Below are positions 63,955 to 64,000 of a DNA stretch of 64,000 nucleotides, piece after piece. This stretch comes from Arthrospira sp. PCC 9108 (lineage in GTDB: Bacteria; Cyanobacteriota; Cyanobacteriia; Cyanobacteriales; Microcoleaceae). The translations under genes were made by a program, and so were the position numbers. The DNA is taken from assembly GCA_016745315.1 (NCBI GenBank), contig CP066886.1, positions 3,224,501 to 3,288,500 of the forward strand, read 5' to 3'. The notes beneath the pieces are model-generated. The model worked only from the letters and a program-made list of their open reading frames with translations. It had not been told where the DNA came from and did no database searches. Each line of letters opens with the position of its first letter. Position 1 is the first letter of the stretch.

Positions 63955-64000
63955 TTACACCTCTATCATTACATATTAGGCACTACCGTTACGAGCAATG

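Overview
The window is chromosomal DNA of a filamentous cyanobacterium, most likely Arthrospira/Limnospira. Supporting this are the dense HIP1-type GCGATCGC octamers, phycobilisome (apcF) and photosystem I (psaK) genes, an NtcA-type glnA promoter, cyanobacteria-specific families (cyanoexosortase A, DUF760, DUF2887) and very many group II intron copies. The species assignment is inference; the phylum is well supported.

Layout. 1-3.2 kb: a MscS-type channel running off the left edge and three small membrane proteins. 3.3-5.4 kb: a stray copy of the cyanoexosortase upstream region and first codons, fused to nested group II introns. 5.6-11.5 kb: a sensor kinase, a lipoprotein, a LysM/M23 peptidase, an HtrA/Deg protease, DUF760 and ScpB. 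11.8-14.3 kb: a serpin followed by an 85-bp minisatellite. 14.4-19.4 kb: a VKOR-thioredoxin fusion, Dus, ArgF and a pentapeptide-repeat protein. 19.4-21.7 kb: a cyanoexosortase A operon. 21.9-24.2 kb: two group II intron copies, one carrying a dead IS630 element. 24.2-29.7 kb: a minus-strand run lptA-lptB-lptF/G-GNAT-GH116. 29.9-35.5 kb: glycerol kinase, LemA, TPM-domain protein, TldD. 35.6-40.3 kb: four tandem, almost identical DUF2887 (Rpn/PD-(D/E)XK-like) genes arranged as a duplicated dimer. 40.7-48.6 kb: a second kinase with a DUF4189 partner, a MotA/MotB-like (ZorAB-like) pair, TlyA, an apparently solitary C5 DNA methyltransferase and apcF. 48.8-51.9 kb: glnA with an NtcA box, a methyltransferase and a YbjN-like protein. 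52.1-56.7 kb: a lipoate ligase-like gene, a site-2 protease, psaK and ribBA, all broken by single-base indels. 56.9-64.0 kb: an array of group II introns inserted inside one another, with remnants of an intron reverse transcriptase and an IS1-like transposase.

The gene sets suggest envelope and cell-surface biology (LPS export, exosortase, peptidoglycan peptidase, a motor-like channel pair), housekeeping nitrogen and photosynthesis functions, and a heavily invaded mobile compartment. The most unusual structures are the nested introns (at least three levels, one member antisense to its host, and one intron reverse-transcriptase gene hit twice 7 nt apart), the higher-order DUF2887 array, the 85-bp hairpin minisatellite, the ZorAB-like pair without effector genes, and the sharply bounded indel cluster. 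No tRNA, rRNA or CRISPR array was recognised.
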